DNA from: JBEEPE01 sp964489645
GTDB taxonomy: Bacteria > Verrucomicrobiota > Verrucomicrobiia > Chthoniobacterales > Chthoniobacteraceae
Direction of reading: 5' to 3'
NCBI GenBank assembly: GCA_964489645.1
Contig: CAZAZT010000003.1
Span: 6,482 to 70,481 of the forward strand
DNA length: 64,000 nucleotides
The notes under the pieces are model-generated. The model worked only from the letters and a program-made list of their open reading frames with translations. It was not told where the DNA came from and ran no database searches. This document shows, in pieces, positions 51,297-59,207 of the stretch (its first letter is position 1; each line of letters opens with the position of its first letter). A program made the translations under genes and the position numbers.

Positions 51297-52679
51297 ATGG
51301 CTCTGATTCGGCATGACGGACGACTTCGCCTTTTTTGGGGATTGGCATTGATTCCAGGCAACTTGGTTTTCGGTACGGTTTTGTCGTACCACATCCTTTT
51401 CAACATGACGCACACGGATGCGTTTTACTGGGTGATGCAGGTGGTGATGTGGGCGGATCTGATGATGGAGTTTTTCACGACGCGGAAGTATCGGAGGGAG
51501 GTGTTGACGGATTTCCGTTCGGTTGCGATCCGCTATTTGAAGGGCTGGATGGTGGTGGATCTTTTGGCGGCGATTCCCTTTGAGTACATCGCGGAGCGAA
51601 CGGGGATGACGGAGGGGTGGTTCACGATTTTGCGGGTGTTGCCGTTGTTGAAGACGTTCAAGGTTTCGACGGTGTTGTCGGATTTGCAGGATCACCTGCA
51701 TTTGAATCCTGCGATGATGCGGTTGACGTCATTTGGCTATTGGGTGATGCAGGGGTTGCACGCGATCTCGTTGGGGTGGGTGTGGGTGGGAGGGTCACCG
51801 ACGGAGATCGACGAGACGCCTGCGAAGACGGTGTGGGTGGTGAAGGAGGGAAAAATCGAGCAGGAGACGACGGAGGCGGTCACGCGCAAGTTCACGCCGT
51901 TCGAGGTGTATTTGAGGGCGGCGTACTGGACGGTGACGACGGTGGGCACGATCGGGTACGGGGATTACAGTCCGTCGAAGGACAACAACTTGCAGATCAC
52001 GTATGCGATGCTGGTGGAGTTGGTGGGGGTGTCGGTGTACGGGTTCGTGGTTGGTAACATTCCAGGGTTGATCGCGAACCGGGATGCGGCGAAGGCGGCG
52101 TTTGTGCGGCACACGGGGGAGGTGAACGAGTTCATGCGGTTGAAGGTGTTGCCGGGTGAACTTCAGCAGAGGGTCCGTGATTATTACGATTACCTTTGGG
52201 AGACTCGGCATAACATCTCGGATTCCAAGGTATTGGGCGACCTGCCGAGCAGTCTTTCATTGGATGTGTTGATCTTCCTGAATCGGGAGATCCTGCAGAA
52301 GGTGGAGTTCTTCAAGAATGCGAACGAGATTTTCATCCGTGAGATTGTGAAGATGTTCACGACGGAGGTTTTCCTTCCGGGGGATTTCATCATCCGGCAG
52401 GGGGAGTTCGGGGATTGCATGTATTTCTTGTCGAACGGGAATGCGGAGGTGTTGGTGGGGGACAACAAGGTGGCGACGTTGGGAGCGGGGTCTCCGTTCG
52501 GGGAGATGGCATTGATCTCTGGGGACAAGCGGACGGCGAGCATCCGAGCGGCGACGTACTGCGATGTGTACTGTTTGCAGCGCGAGGCGTTTGAGCGTTT
52601 GAGGAACCGATATCCGGAGTTCGATGCGCGCGTGATCCAGATCATGGAGGAGCGGGCGAAATCGAACAAGAAGGCGTGA
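51297..52679 (+). CDS. Cyclic-nucleotide-gated K+ channel
   Basis: A 460-residue channel with voltage-sensor-like S1-S4. The S4-like helix (about 109-122, FTILRVLPLLKTFK) has only three basic residues. A long turret of about 35 residues (165-200) precedes the pore helix. The selectivity filter is TVGTIGYGD (215-223), then S6, a C-linker (about 262-345) and a cyclic-nucleotide-binding domain. That domain has FLPGDFIIRQGEFGDCMYFL (359-378) and the phosphate-binding cassette FGEMALISGDKRTASIRA (401-418; E403, R412, T413). The HCN/EAG-type C-linker places it near SthK and other prokaryotic CNG channels. It presumably passes K+ when cAMP or cGMP binds. It follows the HExxH gene. Confidence 0.93.
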   Translation: MALIRHDGRLRLFWGLALIPGNLVFGTVLSYHILFNMTHTDAFYWVMQVVMWADLMMEFFTTRKYRREVLTDFRSVAIRYLKGWMVVDLLAAIPFEYIAERTGMTEGWFTILRVLPLLKTFKVSTVLSDLQDHLHLNPAMMRLTSFGYWVMQGLHAISLGWVWVGGSPTEIDETPAKTVWVVKEGKIEQETTEAVTRKFTPFEVYLRAAYWTVTTVGTIGYGDYSPSKDNNLQITYAMLVELVGVSVYGFVVGNIPGLIANRDAAKAAFVRHTGEVNEFMRLKVLPGELQQRVRDYYDYLWETRHNISDSKVLGDLPSSLSLDVLIFLNREILQKVEFFKNANEIFIREIVKMFTTEVFLPGDFIIRQGEFGDCMYFLSNGNAEVLVGDNKVATLGAGSPFGEMALISGDKRTASIRAATYCDVYCLQREAFERLRNRYPEFDARVIQIMEERAKSNKKA

Positions 52680-52752
52680 ACTACGTTGGCGTAGGTTGCG
52701 ATTGCCTGTTCGAGACTGATCTGCGGTGAGGGGAGGGGTCGGTTTGGTTTGC

Positions 52753-52786
52753 GGAGAGGGGCCGCCTTGATCGGGCGGCTTTCTCC
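52753..52786. terminator. Hairpin between convergent genes (candidate terminator)
   Basis: GCCGCC (52761-52766) pairs with GGCGGC (52774-52779) around a 7-base loop. An outer GGAGA/TCTCC pair (52753-52757 with 52782-52786) extends it. It sits about 75 bases past the K+ channel stop and 70 bases before the stop of the opposite gene. The T-run is short (TTTCTCC), so it may work in either direction or as a rho-dependent structure. Confidence 0.45.
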
Positions 52787-52856
52787 GAGGGGGCGGAAGG
52801 GGAGAGGGATGCCGGCTCGGAATATCGGCTGACGCGGATTGGAGCGTCGGAGGTGC

Positions 52857-53765
52857 TTATTTGGAGAAGCGGTTCTGGAGGGCGGAGGGGCGGTCGCTGA
52901 TTTTGGGTTCGTCGCTCATCGAGCCTTGGGGGCGTCGGGCGCGTTCGTCTCGGACGGCGCCTTGGATGGCGAGTCCGCCGGTGGGTTGGCGGACGAGGCG
53001 GGGTTTCGTTTTTTTGATGGGTGAGTAGGGGGCTTGTCCGAAGCCGGATCCGTCGATGTTGATCTGGCTGAGCATGTAGGTGTCATCCCCTGCGAGGTGG
53101 AGGATGTAGAGGTTATTGCCTTGATCGAGATCGATTTGGGGTTCGTATCCGCTGGTCATCCGGCCGAGCGGGAAGGTTCCGATGATGGAGCCTTCTTCTT
53201 TGGCTTCGATGCGCGCGTAGAGGAAGAGGCCTTCGGGGCGGAGGAAGTGGTAGATGGAAAAGGTCCGGGTTTTGAGTCCGGAGGGATCGGCGGGGAGTCC
53301 GACGGTGCGGGTCCAGCGTTCGGTACCGCTTTCGACATCGAAACGGAGGTTGTTTGTGACGAAGACGCGATTGGATTCGGGCAAGGTGACGCGTGCGGAG
53401 ACGGAGTATTTACCTGGGCCGGGGAAATCAGCGAGTGCGTTGATGTCGACGGAGTGTCGAGCGACCTCGTTGGGGGAGACGATGAGTGGGGTGTTTTTGG
53501 GTGAGGCGTTTCGCAGGGGGATTTCACGCCCTTGGGCTGATTTGACGGAGATTTGCAGCCACGGGGCGGCTGGGGAATCTTCGAAGAGGAGTTCTCTGCC
53601 GGCGGAGTTGGAGATGATGAGGGAGACTTGGGTGGGTTCGTCGAAAAAGAAGCTGCGGCGCGCCATTTTGAGATCGAGGTTGATCTGAGCGAGGGCGGGG
53701 GAAGCGAGCAGCAGGAGGAAAAGCCCTAGCAAGAGGGATCGAAGGGTGCGTGGAAAAGCCTTCAT
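52857..53765 (-). CDS. Exported protein of unknown function
   Basis: A 302-residue secreted or periplasmic protein with a clear signal peptide (1-26, ending ALAQ). The mature part is mostly beta, with Ig-like strands (FDEPTQVSLIISN, PGKYSVSARVTLPESN, LRFDVESGTER). A later segment (EPQIDLDQGNNLYILHLAGD) looks like a beta-propeller or WD strand. The last 50 residues are basic and disordered. I do not recognise a named family. It lies 30 bases after a GYF-domain protein gene on the same strand, so the two are probably cotranscribed and both belong to the envelope. Confidence 0.7.
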   Translation of the reverse strand: MKAFPRTLRSLLLGLFLLLLASPALAQINLDLKMARRSFFFDEPTQVSLIISNSAGRELLFEDSPAAPWLQISVKSAQGREIPLRNASPKNTPLIVSPNEVARHSVDINALADFPGPGKYSVSARVTLPESNRVFVTNNLRFDVESGTERWTRTVGLPADPSGLKTRTFSIYHFLRPEGLFLYARIEAKEEGSIIGTFPLGRMTSGYEPQIDLDQGNNLYILHLAGDDTYMLSQINIDGSGFGQAPYSPIKKTKPRLVRQPTGGLAIQGAVRDERARRPQGSMSDEPKISDRPSALQNRFSK

Positions 53766-53795
53766 GCGGGGAGAGTGAATCCGAAGCGGGAGCGG

Positions 53796-54446
53796 TTAGC
53801 GATCGGAAGATTGTTCTGGAGGAGGGACGGGCGAGGGGTCGCTTGGTGTGGGGTGGGGATTTTCGGCGGTGGCGGATGCTTGAGGCTCGATGGGTTCTTC
53901 GGTTACGGGTGATTCGTCGGGGCCCCATGACTTCAGTTTTTGGTCGTATTTGAGGTGGACGAGCCAGCGGGTAGGTTTTTCGCCGGAGCGGTTGACGAGG
54001 GTTCCGGAGAGGACGACTTCGGCGAGATCTGCTTGGAGGGAGCGGACGGTTTCGGGGGTGAATTGGGCGAAGTTGACGAGGCCGGAGCCGCGGAGGGCTT
54101 CACGGGCGACGCCGCGGGCTCTCCAGTAGACGGCTTCTGGGGTTCGTTCGACTTGACGTTCTTCCTTCCACCCGCGGCGGAGGGTTGGTCCGACGAGCCA
54201 TGAGACGGCGAGGAGGGCGAGGGCGGAGACGAGGGCGATTTGACGCCATTTTCGACGGGTTGGGGCGGAGGGGGCGGCAGGGTCGAGGAGGATGTCGACG
54301 GGTTGCCATTGGTCCATGCCTTCGCACCAGAAGAGGGCGTCGTTTGGGACGAGGCCTGAGTTCACGAGGTGACAGATTTGGCGGGAGGTGTAGGGGCCTC
54401 GTTGGCTGCCGTTGACGTGGATGAAATAGACCTCTTGTTGGATCAC
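53796..54446 (-). CDS. GYF-like (DUF4339) domain membrane protein
   Basis: A 216-residue protein. Residues 1-55 form a GYF_2-type domain (EVYFIHVNGSQRGPYTSRQI, then the conserved W of WCEGMDQWQPV). A basic stretch and one transmembrane helix follow (about 69-86, QIALVSALALLAVSWLV). The outer part is about 100 residues, including a FAQFTPETVRSLQADLAEVV segment, and the tail is rich in Pro, Ser and Glu. GYF_2 domains bind proline-rich ligands and are often attached to membrane anchors in PVC bacteria. It precedes the exported protein gene by 30 bases and is divergent from radC. Partners are unknown. Confidence 0.78.
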   Translation of the reverse strand: MIQQEVYFIHVNGSQRGPYTSRQICHLVNSGLVPNDALFWCEGMDQWQPVDILLDPAAPSAPTRRKWRQIALVSALALLAVSWLVGPTLRRGWKEERQVERTPEAVYWRARGVAREALRGSGLVNFAQFTPETVRSLQADLAEVVLSGTLVNRSGEKPTRWLVHLKYDQKLKSWGPDESPVTEEPIEPQASATAENPHPTPSDPSPVPPPEQSSDR

Positions 54447-54552
54447 CTTGGGCGAGGGGTTGCGGGGTGTTTCAGGTATCCTTGGTGAAGGCGGCGGGTG
54501 GTTCCATCATTTTCCCCCGACCGCGAAGTGACGTTTCTCGATGTGGGGGCAT

Positions 54553-55245
54553 ATGGCGAACGAGACATTGGGAGAGCGGCGTGAGGAAGGGGCGGAGGAT
54601 CGGTTGATGTATCAGGGAGCGGAGGTGTTGACGGATGCGGAGTTGCTGGGGGTGCTGTTGCGTTGGAGTGGAAGGGGCGGTGATGGGATGGAGTTAGGGC
54701 GGCGGTTGCTGGAGGAGCATGGGTCGCTTGTGGCGTTGAGTCGGTTGGGGCCGGCGGTTTTGTCGCGTTCGGGTGGGATAGCGGCGTTGCGGGCGGGGCG
54801 ATTGGCGGCGGCGTTTGAGTTGGCGGTTCGCATGGGGCGGGAATCGGTGTTGCGCCAATCGATCAGTTCTCCGGAGGCGGTTTTCCGATTGCTGGGTGTG
54901 GAGATGCGGATGCTGAGCAAGGAGTCTTTGCGAGTGGTTTTGTTGGACACGCGGCATCAGTTGATCCGGGTGCAGCAGGTTTCTTTGGGGTCGTTGAACC
55001 AGAGCATTGCGCATCCGAGGGATGTTCTAGAACCGGTGATCCGTCATTCGGCGTACGGGTTCATCTTGGTTCACAATCATCCTTCGGGTGATCCGTCTCC
55101 GAGCGAGAGTGATCGGATGACGACCCATCGGATTCGCGAGGCGGCGAACCTTCTTCAGGTGAGTTTTTTGGATCACGTGATCCTGGGGGAGGCGGGGCCG
55201 TGTCGGAGCGGTTGGTTCTCGTTCCGCGAGAGTGGGTGGATGTGA
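54553..55245 (+). CDS. radC: RadC/UPF0758 family JAMM-motif protein
   Basis: A 230-residue RadC protein. The N-terminal UvrC-like helix-hairpin-helix starts with ERREEGAEDRLMYQGAEVL and DAELLGVLLRWS. The JAB/JAMM metal-binding motif is HNHPSGDPSPSESD (H174, H176, D187), with a C-terminal FLDHVILGEAG. The family is widespread, and the old link to DNA repair has been withdrawn in E. coli; its role is uncertain. Shine-Dalgarno GGGGGC precedes ATG 54553, so I prefer it to the ATG at 54541. The gene stands alone, divergent from the GYF-domain gene and convergent with the MBL-fold gene (41 bases between the stops). Confidence 0.92.
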   Translation: MANETLGERREEGAEDRLMYQGAEVLTDAELLGVLLRWSGRGGDGMELGRRLLEEHGSLVALSRLGPAVLSRSGGIAALRAGRLAAAFELAVRMGRESVLRQSISSPEAVFRLLGVEMRMLSKESLRVVLLDTRHQLIRVQQVSLGSLNQSIAHPRDVLEPVIRHSAYGFILVHNHPSGDPSPSESDRMTTHRIREAANLLQVSFLDHVILGEAGPCRSGWFSFRESGWM

Positions 55246-55286
55246 TGTCGTTGCTCTGCGGAGGGTGGTTTTCAGCCCGCCATCGG

Positions 55287-56363
55287 TCATTGTTTGGAGC
55301 GGGTCTTGAAGGATTTGGAATGTTGGCTGTGAGGGAGCCGGATTTCGTAAGTGGCTCCGTCTGCGCTGACTTTGCCGTGGATGAAATGGGCGGCGCATTG
55401 TTCGCCGAGGTCACCGAGGTTCGCGATGTGATCGGTGGGCGCGTTGTTTTCGCGGTCTTGGCGCACGTTTTCATGCACTTGGTACATGGCTTGGAGGTTG
55501 GGTGAGGAGCGGATGGCGGACAGGGCGATGGCGCTGGTGCCTTTTTTCGGACCGTTGTTCATGACGGAAACGGTTGGTGCGAGGGCTTTGACGAGTGTGG
55601 GATGGTTGCTGACGTCGAGACCGTGGTGGTTCACTTGGTAGAGGTCGACGGTTCCGATGAGGTTGGTTGGGCAGACCAGTTTCTCTTCCATTTCCATGGT
55701 GAGGTCGCCGCCGTTGAAGAAGCGGAAGTCGCCGAGTTGGAGGAGGAGGACGACGCTGGCGGCGTTATCGGACGGGTCTGGTTTGACCACGAGGTCGCTG
55801 GATTTGCAATCGGGGGTGATGGATGCGCCTTTTTGGGCGGGGATGCGTTCGCGATTGGCGGCGATGCATTGCAGGGTGAGTGGTGCTGCGGAGGGGTCGT
55901 TTTTGAGCGGGATGAAATCGCCGGGTTTGAGGACGACCCGCTTTCCGACTTTGGCATCGCGGTAGGGGGCGCTGTTGACGGCCCACAGTTTGGGGTTTGC
56001 GCCGGCATCGGGGGGTGTTGAGGGATCGGGCAGTCCTTTGTCGTAAAGGTTTTCGACGGGCATCAGATTCGCGAGGTCGGCGACGCCGCCGAAGTGGTCG
56101 ATGTGGAAGTGGGTGACGACGAGGTGATCGATGCGTTTGAGGCCGGCGACAGCGGTTGCGACCTTGTGGATTCGGCTGGCGTCGCGTGGGCCGGGGTTCC
56201 CTGCGTCAACGAGCACGGATTCTCCGCTGGGAGTGACGAGCAGGGTGGAGCCGCCGCCTTCCGAGTCGATCCAATAGATCTCGAGGCTTTTTGGGGCGGC
56301 GAGTCCGGGGAAGGGGAACGCCGAGAGAAGCGCGATGATGAGGGGGAGGAGGCGTTTGGTCAT
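55287..56363 (-). CDS. Exported MBL-fold metallohydrolase (ComEC C-terminal-like)
   Basis: A 358-residue protein with signal peptide 1-23. It has the metallo-beta-lactamase metal site THFHIDHFGG (84-93). The preceding WIDSEGGGSTLLVTPSG and VLVDAGNPGP are typical of ComEC/Rec2-type MBL domains standing alone, as are FFNGGDLTMEME and VNHHGLDVSN later on. Without the ComEC membrane pore it cannot import DNA; a free-standing secreted hydrolase is likely, but its substrate is unknown. It ends 41 bases from the radC stop. The 5' leader holds a perfect 7-bp inverted repeat 7-23 bases before the start. Confidence 0.83.
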   Translation of the reverse strand: MTKRLLPLIIALLSAFPFPGLAAPKSLEIYWIDSEGGGSTLLVTPSGESVLVDAGNPGPRDASRIHKVATAVAGLKRIDHLVVTHFHIDHFGGVADLANLMPVENLYDKGLPDPSTPPDAGANPKLWAVNSAPYRDAKVGKRVVLKPGDFIPLKNDPSAAPLTLQCIAANRERIPAQKGASITPDCKSSDLVVKPDPSDNAASVVLLLQLGDFRFFNGGDLTMEMEEKLVCPTNLIGTVDLYQVNHHGLDVSNHPTLVKALAPTVSVMNNGPKKGTSAIALSAIRSSPNLQAMYQVHENVRQDRENNAPTDHIANLGDLGEQCAAHFIHGKVSADGATYEIRLPHSQHSKSFKTRSKQ

Positions 56364-56369
56364 TCCTAT

Positions 56370-56386
56370 CGCTCCAGCGTGGAGCG
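56370..56386. repeat. Perfect 7-bp inverted repeat in the MBL leader
   Basis: CGCTCCA (56370-56376), 3-base loop GCG, TGGAGCG (56380-56386). It lies immediately upstream of the MBL start codon at 56363, where an RNA hairpin could hide or expose the ribosome-binding purines (TAGGA). It could also be a protein operator. Confidence 0.5.
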
Positions 56387-56492
56387 TACCTCGGAGGCCC
56401 CTTTTTTTGAAGAGACGGGAAAATGGTCTGGATTTTCGACCCGAATACGCTGCGGCGCCGCGGGATCTTTGGAGAACCGAGGGGTTGTCTGC

Positions 56493-57548
56493 TCAGAGCA
56501 GCGCTTGGAAGTGGTGCAGCGCCTTGAGATAGACTTGGTGGCGGTGCGATGCTGCGAGTTCTTCGGTGGCCAAGCGAACGGAGTTTTCGGGGATGGAGGG
56601 ATATTCCGCACGGTGACTCCGGCCTGCGAGGTCGGTCCACGATGCATCGATGAAGGGGTGATTTTGGCGCGCTGCGAAACGGAGTTCGGTGCGGTTGAAC
56701 GTGGTGAGCACGAGTTCGGAGAGGGGGCAGCCTTCGCTCGGGATGAAGGTGAATCGGACGGGTTTGTTGTCGGTCTCGAAGGTGGCGGTGGTGCCTCCTG
56801 TGGATCGGAGTTTCCAACCCATTTGGGCTGCCAGCCAAGCTGCGAAGAGGAGGGCGGTGGATTTGTGTTGAGGGCTATGGCGGATGCGGATGTCTTCGAG
56901 ATCCCAGAGGAGAGGGGTGGAGGCGGGGTCGTCGAAGGTGAACGCGAGGGCGCGTCGGAATCCGAGGCAACGCACCCAGTTCAGGTCGCTGACGTTGATC
57001 CGAGTGCCTGCGCGGTCGATGATCCGGTGGAGGCGTTGGAGTTGTTGGCGGGGATCCAGCCAGTCGCGGCTGTCGAAGAGGAGTTTGTCGACCCAAGGCC
57101 AAATTTGAGAGCGGGCGTCGACGGGGAATTCCTCGTGCCACCAGAGGTAGAGGGGCAGGTCATAATCGAGGTTGGAGAGGACCATGCCTGCGGTTGCGTT
57201 GAGAGACAGTCCGCGGGTGACCAGGGTGATCTGTTCACAGCAGACTTGGCGTGCTCCTGCCTTGGGGAGGTGACAGTGGGCGTTGATCCAGCACTCGACG
57301 GGTTTCTCTGTTTCCGATGGCGGATTTTCTCCGTGAGCGACGAGGAAAGCGCGGCATGCGTGTTCGCGGATGATTTCTGCGATGTCGTTCGTGAGGGGCT
57401 CCATGTCGGAGGGGGAGCCGCAGAACACGACCAAGTTGACGAGGGAAGCTCGCGTGCGGGATGCGTCGAGTTTCCAGAGCTTTTTGAGGTCGCTGGAGAG
57501 GTTGGAGGGTTCGACGGGGGACCCGAGGATTTCAGGGTGGAACGACAT
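56493..57548 (-). CDS. opcA: OpcA-like glucose-6-phosphate dehydrogenase assembly protein
   Basis: A 351-residue OpcA-family protein. Visible family features are RTRASLVNLVVFCGSPSDME, INAHCHLPKAGARQVCCEQI, DLPLYLWWHEEFP with the WPWVDKLLFDSRDWLDP block, and LNWVRCLGFRRALAFTFDD. In cyanobacteria OpcA activates G6PDH, partly under thioredoxin control; in actinobacteria it is likewise next to zwf. Here it lies 15 bases downstream of zwf on the same strand, which strongly supports the assignment. Several cysteines (for example the CC pair at about 103-104) could be redox sites, but this is inference. Confidence 0.92.
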   Translation of the reverse strand: MSFHPEILGSPVEPSNLSSDLKKLWKLDASRTRASLVNLVVFCGSPSDMEPLTNDIAEIIREHACRAFLVAHGENPPSETEKPVECWINAHCHLPKAGARQVCCEQITLVTRGLSLNATAGMVLSNLDYDLPLYLWWHEEFPVDARSQIWPWVDKLLFDSRDWLDPRQQLQRLHRIIDRAGTRINVSDLNWVRCLGFRRALAFTFDDPASTPLLWDLEDIRIRHSPQHKSTALLFAAWLAAQMGWKLRSTGGTTATFETDNKPVRFTFIPSEGCPLSELVLTTFNRTELRFAARQNHPFIDASWTDLAGRSHRAEYPSIPENSVRLATEELAASHRHQVYLKALHHFQALL

Positions 57549-57563
57549 GGTTGGGGCGTGTCG

Positions 57564-59084
57564 TTAGAGTCTGCGCCAGGCGCGGCCATCGCGCGCGAGG
57601 AGATCGTCGGCCTCGGTGGGGCCCCAGGAGCCAGCGGGGTAGGTGCAGAGTGGGGCTGTTGAATCTTCTGCGTGCCACGCGTGTTCGATGCTATCGATGA
57701 ACGACCATGCGGCGTCGACTTCGTCCCGCCGTGCGAAGAGGGTGGCATCGCCGACCATCGCATCGAGGATGAGGCGTTCGTAGGCTTCGGGGCTTGGGCG
57801 CCCGAAGCTTGTGCCGTAATGGAAATCCATTTTGACGGGTTCGAGGCTGAGTTGCGTTCCGGGCCGTTTTGATTGGATTCGCAGGGAGATGCCTTCGTCG
57901 GGTTGGATGCGGATGACGAGGACGTTGGCGCCGGGGTCTGCATCGACGGAGTTGAAGAGGACGCCGGGAGGGCGTTTGAAATGGATGGCGATTTCGCCGC
58001 CGTGTTTTGGCATGCGTTTGCCGACGCGCATGTAGAAAGGGACTCCGGACCAGCGCCAGTTGTCGATCTGGAGTTTCATTGCGACGTAGGTCTCGGTTTG
58101 CGATTGGGGGTTGACCCGTTCTTCGTCTCGGTAGCCGAGGACGGGTTTACCGAGCACGTCACCGGCGACGTATTGGCCGCGGACGACGTCTGACAGGACG
58201 GAGGTTGCGTCTTTTTTTCTGAGGGCGCGGACGACCTTCAGTTTTTCGTCGCGAACACTGTCTGGGCGGAGGTCGGCGGGAGGCTCCATGGCGACGAGGC
58301 AAAGGAGTTGGAGGAGATGGTTTTGGACCATATCTCGGAGGGCTCCGGAGGCGTCGTAATAGGGGCCGCGTTTTTCGACTCCCATGGGTTCGCTTGCGGT
58401 GATCTGGATGTGATCGATGAAGCGGTGGTTCCAGAGTGGTTCGAAGATGGCGTTTGCGAAGCGCAGCACCATGATGTTCTGGGCTGTTTCTTTACCCAGG
58501 TAATGGTCGATGCGGTAGATGGAATTTTCTTGGAAGACATTGCTAACGGTCTCGTTGAGTGCGTGAGCGGAGGCTTGGTCTTTTCCGAAGGGTTTTTCGA
58601 TGATGACGCGAGACCAAGCGCCGTCGGCTGCGCGGTTGAGTTCGTATTTTTCCAGCAGGGCGAGGATGCCTGCGAACTCGCTTGGGGCGACGCTGAGATA
58701 GAAGAGACGGTTTCCTGCGGTGCCGAGGTTTGCGTCGTACTCTGCGAGGCGTTTTGCGAGGGTGGCGAAAGCCTCTTCGCTCCCGAACTCGCCTTGGTGG
58801 TAGTGGATGCGGCTGGAGAAATCGTTCCAGACGGTCGGGTCTGCGCCTTGACGGGAGAATTTTTGGGCAGCTTCGAGGAGTTCTGCGCGGAAAGATTCGT
58901 CGGTTTTGTCGCGGCGGGCGAATCCGATGATGCGGGTCGAGGCTGGCAGTTCTCCGTCCACCTCGAGGTTGTAGAGGGCGGGCACGAGTTTTCGGGCGGT
59001 CAGGTCGCCGGAGGCACCGAAAATGATGACGTTGCAGGGTTTGGGGTTGGCCCGGTGGGAGAGGCCTTCTCGGAGAGGGTTCAC
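57564..59084 (-). CDS. zwf: Glucose-6-phosphate 1-dehydrogenase
   Basis: A 506-residue G6PDH, the first enzyme of the oxidative pentose-phosphate route, which oxidises glucose-6-phosphate with NADP+ (or NAD+). The cofactor motif is GASGDLTARKL (23-33). Substrate motifs are IEKPFG (162-167) and RIDHYLGKE (191-199), with D193 and H194. The catalytic histidine is H256 in the MVQNHLLQL block. Length matches the usual 480-510. It is the first gene of a zwf-opcA operon; the upstream 123 bases are shared with a divergent DUF2851 gene and contain a CCTAGG pair. Confidence 0.96.
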   Translation of the reverse strand: MNPLREGLSHRANPKPCNVIIFGASGDLTARKLVPALYNLEVDGELPASTRIIGFARRDKTDESFRAELLEAAQKFSRQGADPTVWNDFSSRIHYHQGEFGSEEAFATLAKRLAEYDANLGTAGNRLFYLSVAPSEFAGILALLEKYELNRAADGAWSRVIIEKPFGKDQASAHALNETVSNVFQENSIYRIDHYLGKETAQNIMVLRFANAIFEPLWNHRFIDHIQITASEPMGVEKRGPYYDASGALRDMVQNHLLQLLCLVAMEPPADLRPDSVRDEKLKVVRALRKKDATSVLSDVVRGQYVAGDVLGKPVLGYRDEERVNPQSQTETYVAMKLQIDNWRWSGVPFYMRVGKRMPKHGGEIAIHFKRPPGVLFNSVDADPGANVLVIRIQPDEGISLRIQSKRPGTQLSLEPVKMDFHYGTSFGRPSPEAYERLILDAMVGDATLFARRDEVDAAWSFIDSIEHAWHAEDSTAPLCTYPAGSWGPTEADDLLARDGRAWRRL

Positions 59085-59107
59085 GGCGGTGTAATGATTT
59101 CGGGTTG

Positions 59108-59124
59108 GCCCTAGGGCCTAGGGC
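59108..59124. repeat. Double CCTAGG palindrome in the zwf promoter region
   Basis: GCCCTAGGGC is a perfect 10-base palindrome (59108-59117) and is followed at once by a second CCTAGG (59117-59122). CTAG is normally rare in bacterial DNA. The pair sits 24-40 bases upstream of the zwf ATG, so an operator is possible but unproven. Confidence 0.35.
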
Positions 59125-59207
59125 GGCGGATGTGCTGTAGCGTCAGGCGGCTGGGGCGGCGAGAAAAAAGGGAGCGGGTTTGCGCGTCCGTTAGCGGATT
59201 TCGTTCG

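Noticed and set aside
56094..57662. A 522-codon + strand open frame opposite the MBL/opcA/zwf genes
   Set aside because: Spans three well-supported genes on the other strand and has no domain motif; Gly/Glu/Val-rich composition is typical of an antisense frame here.
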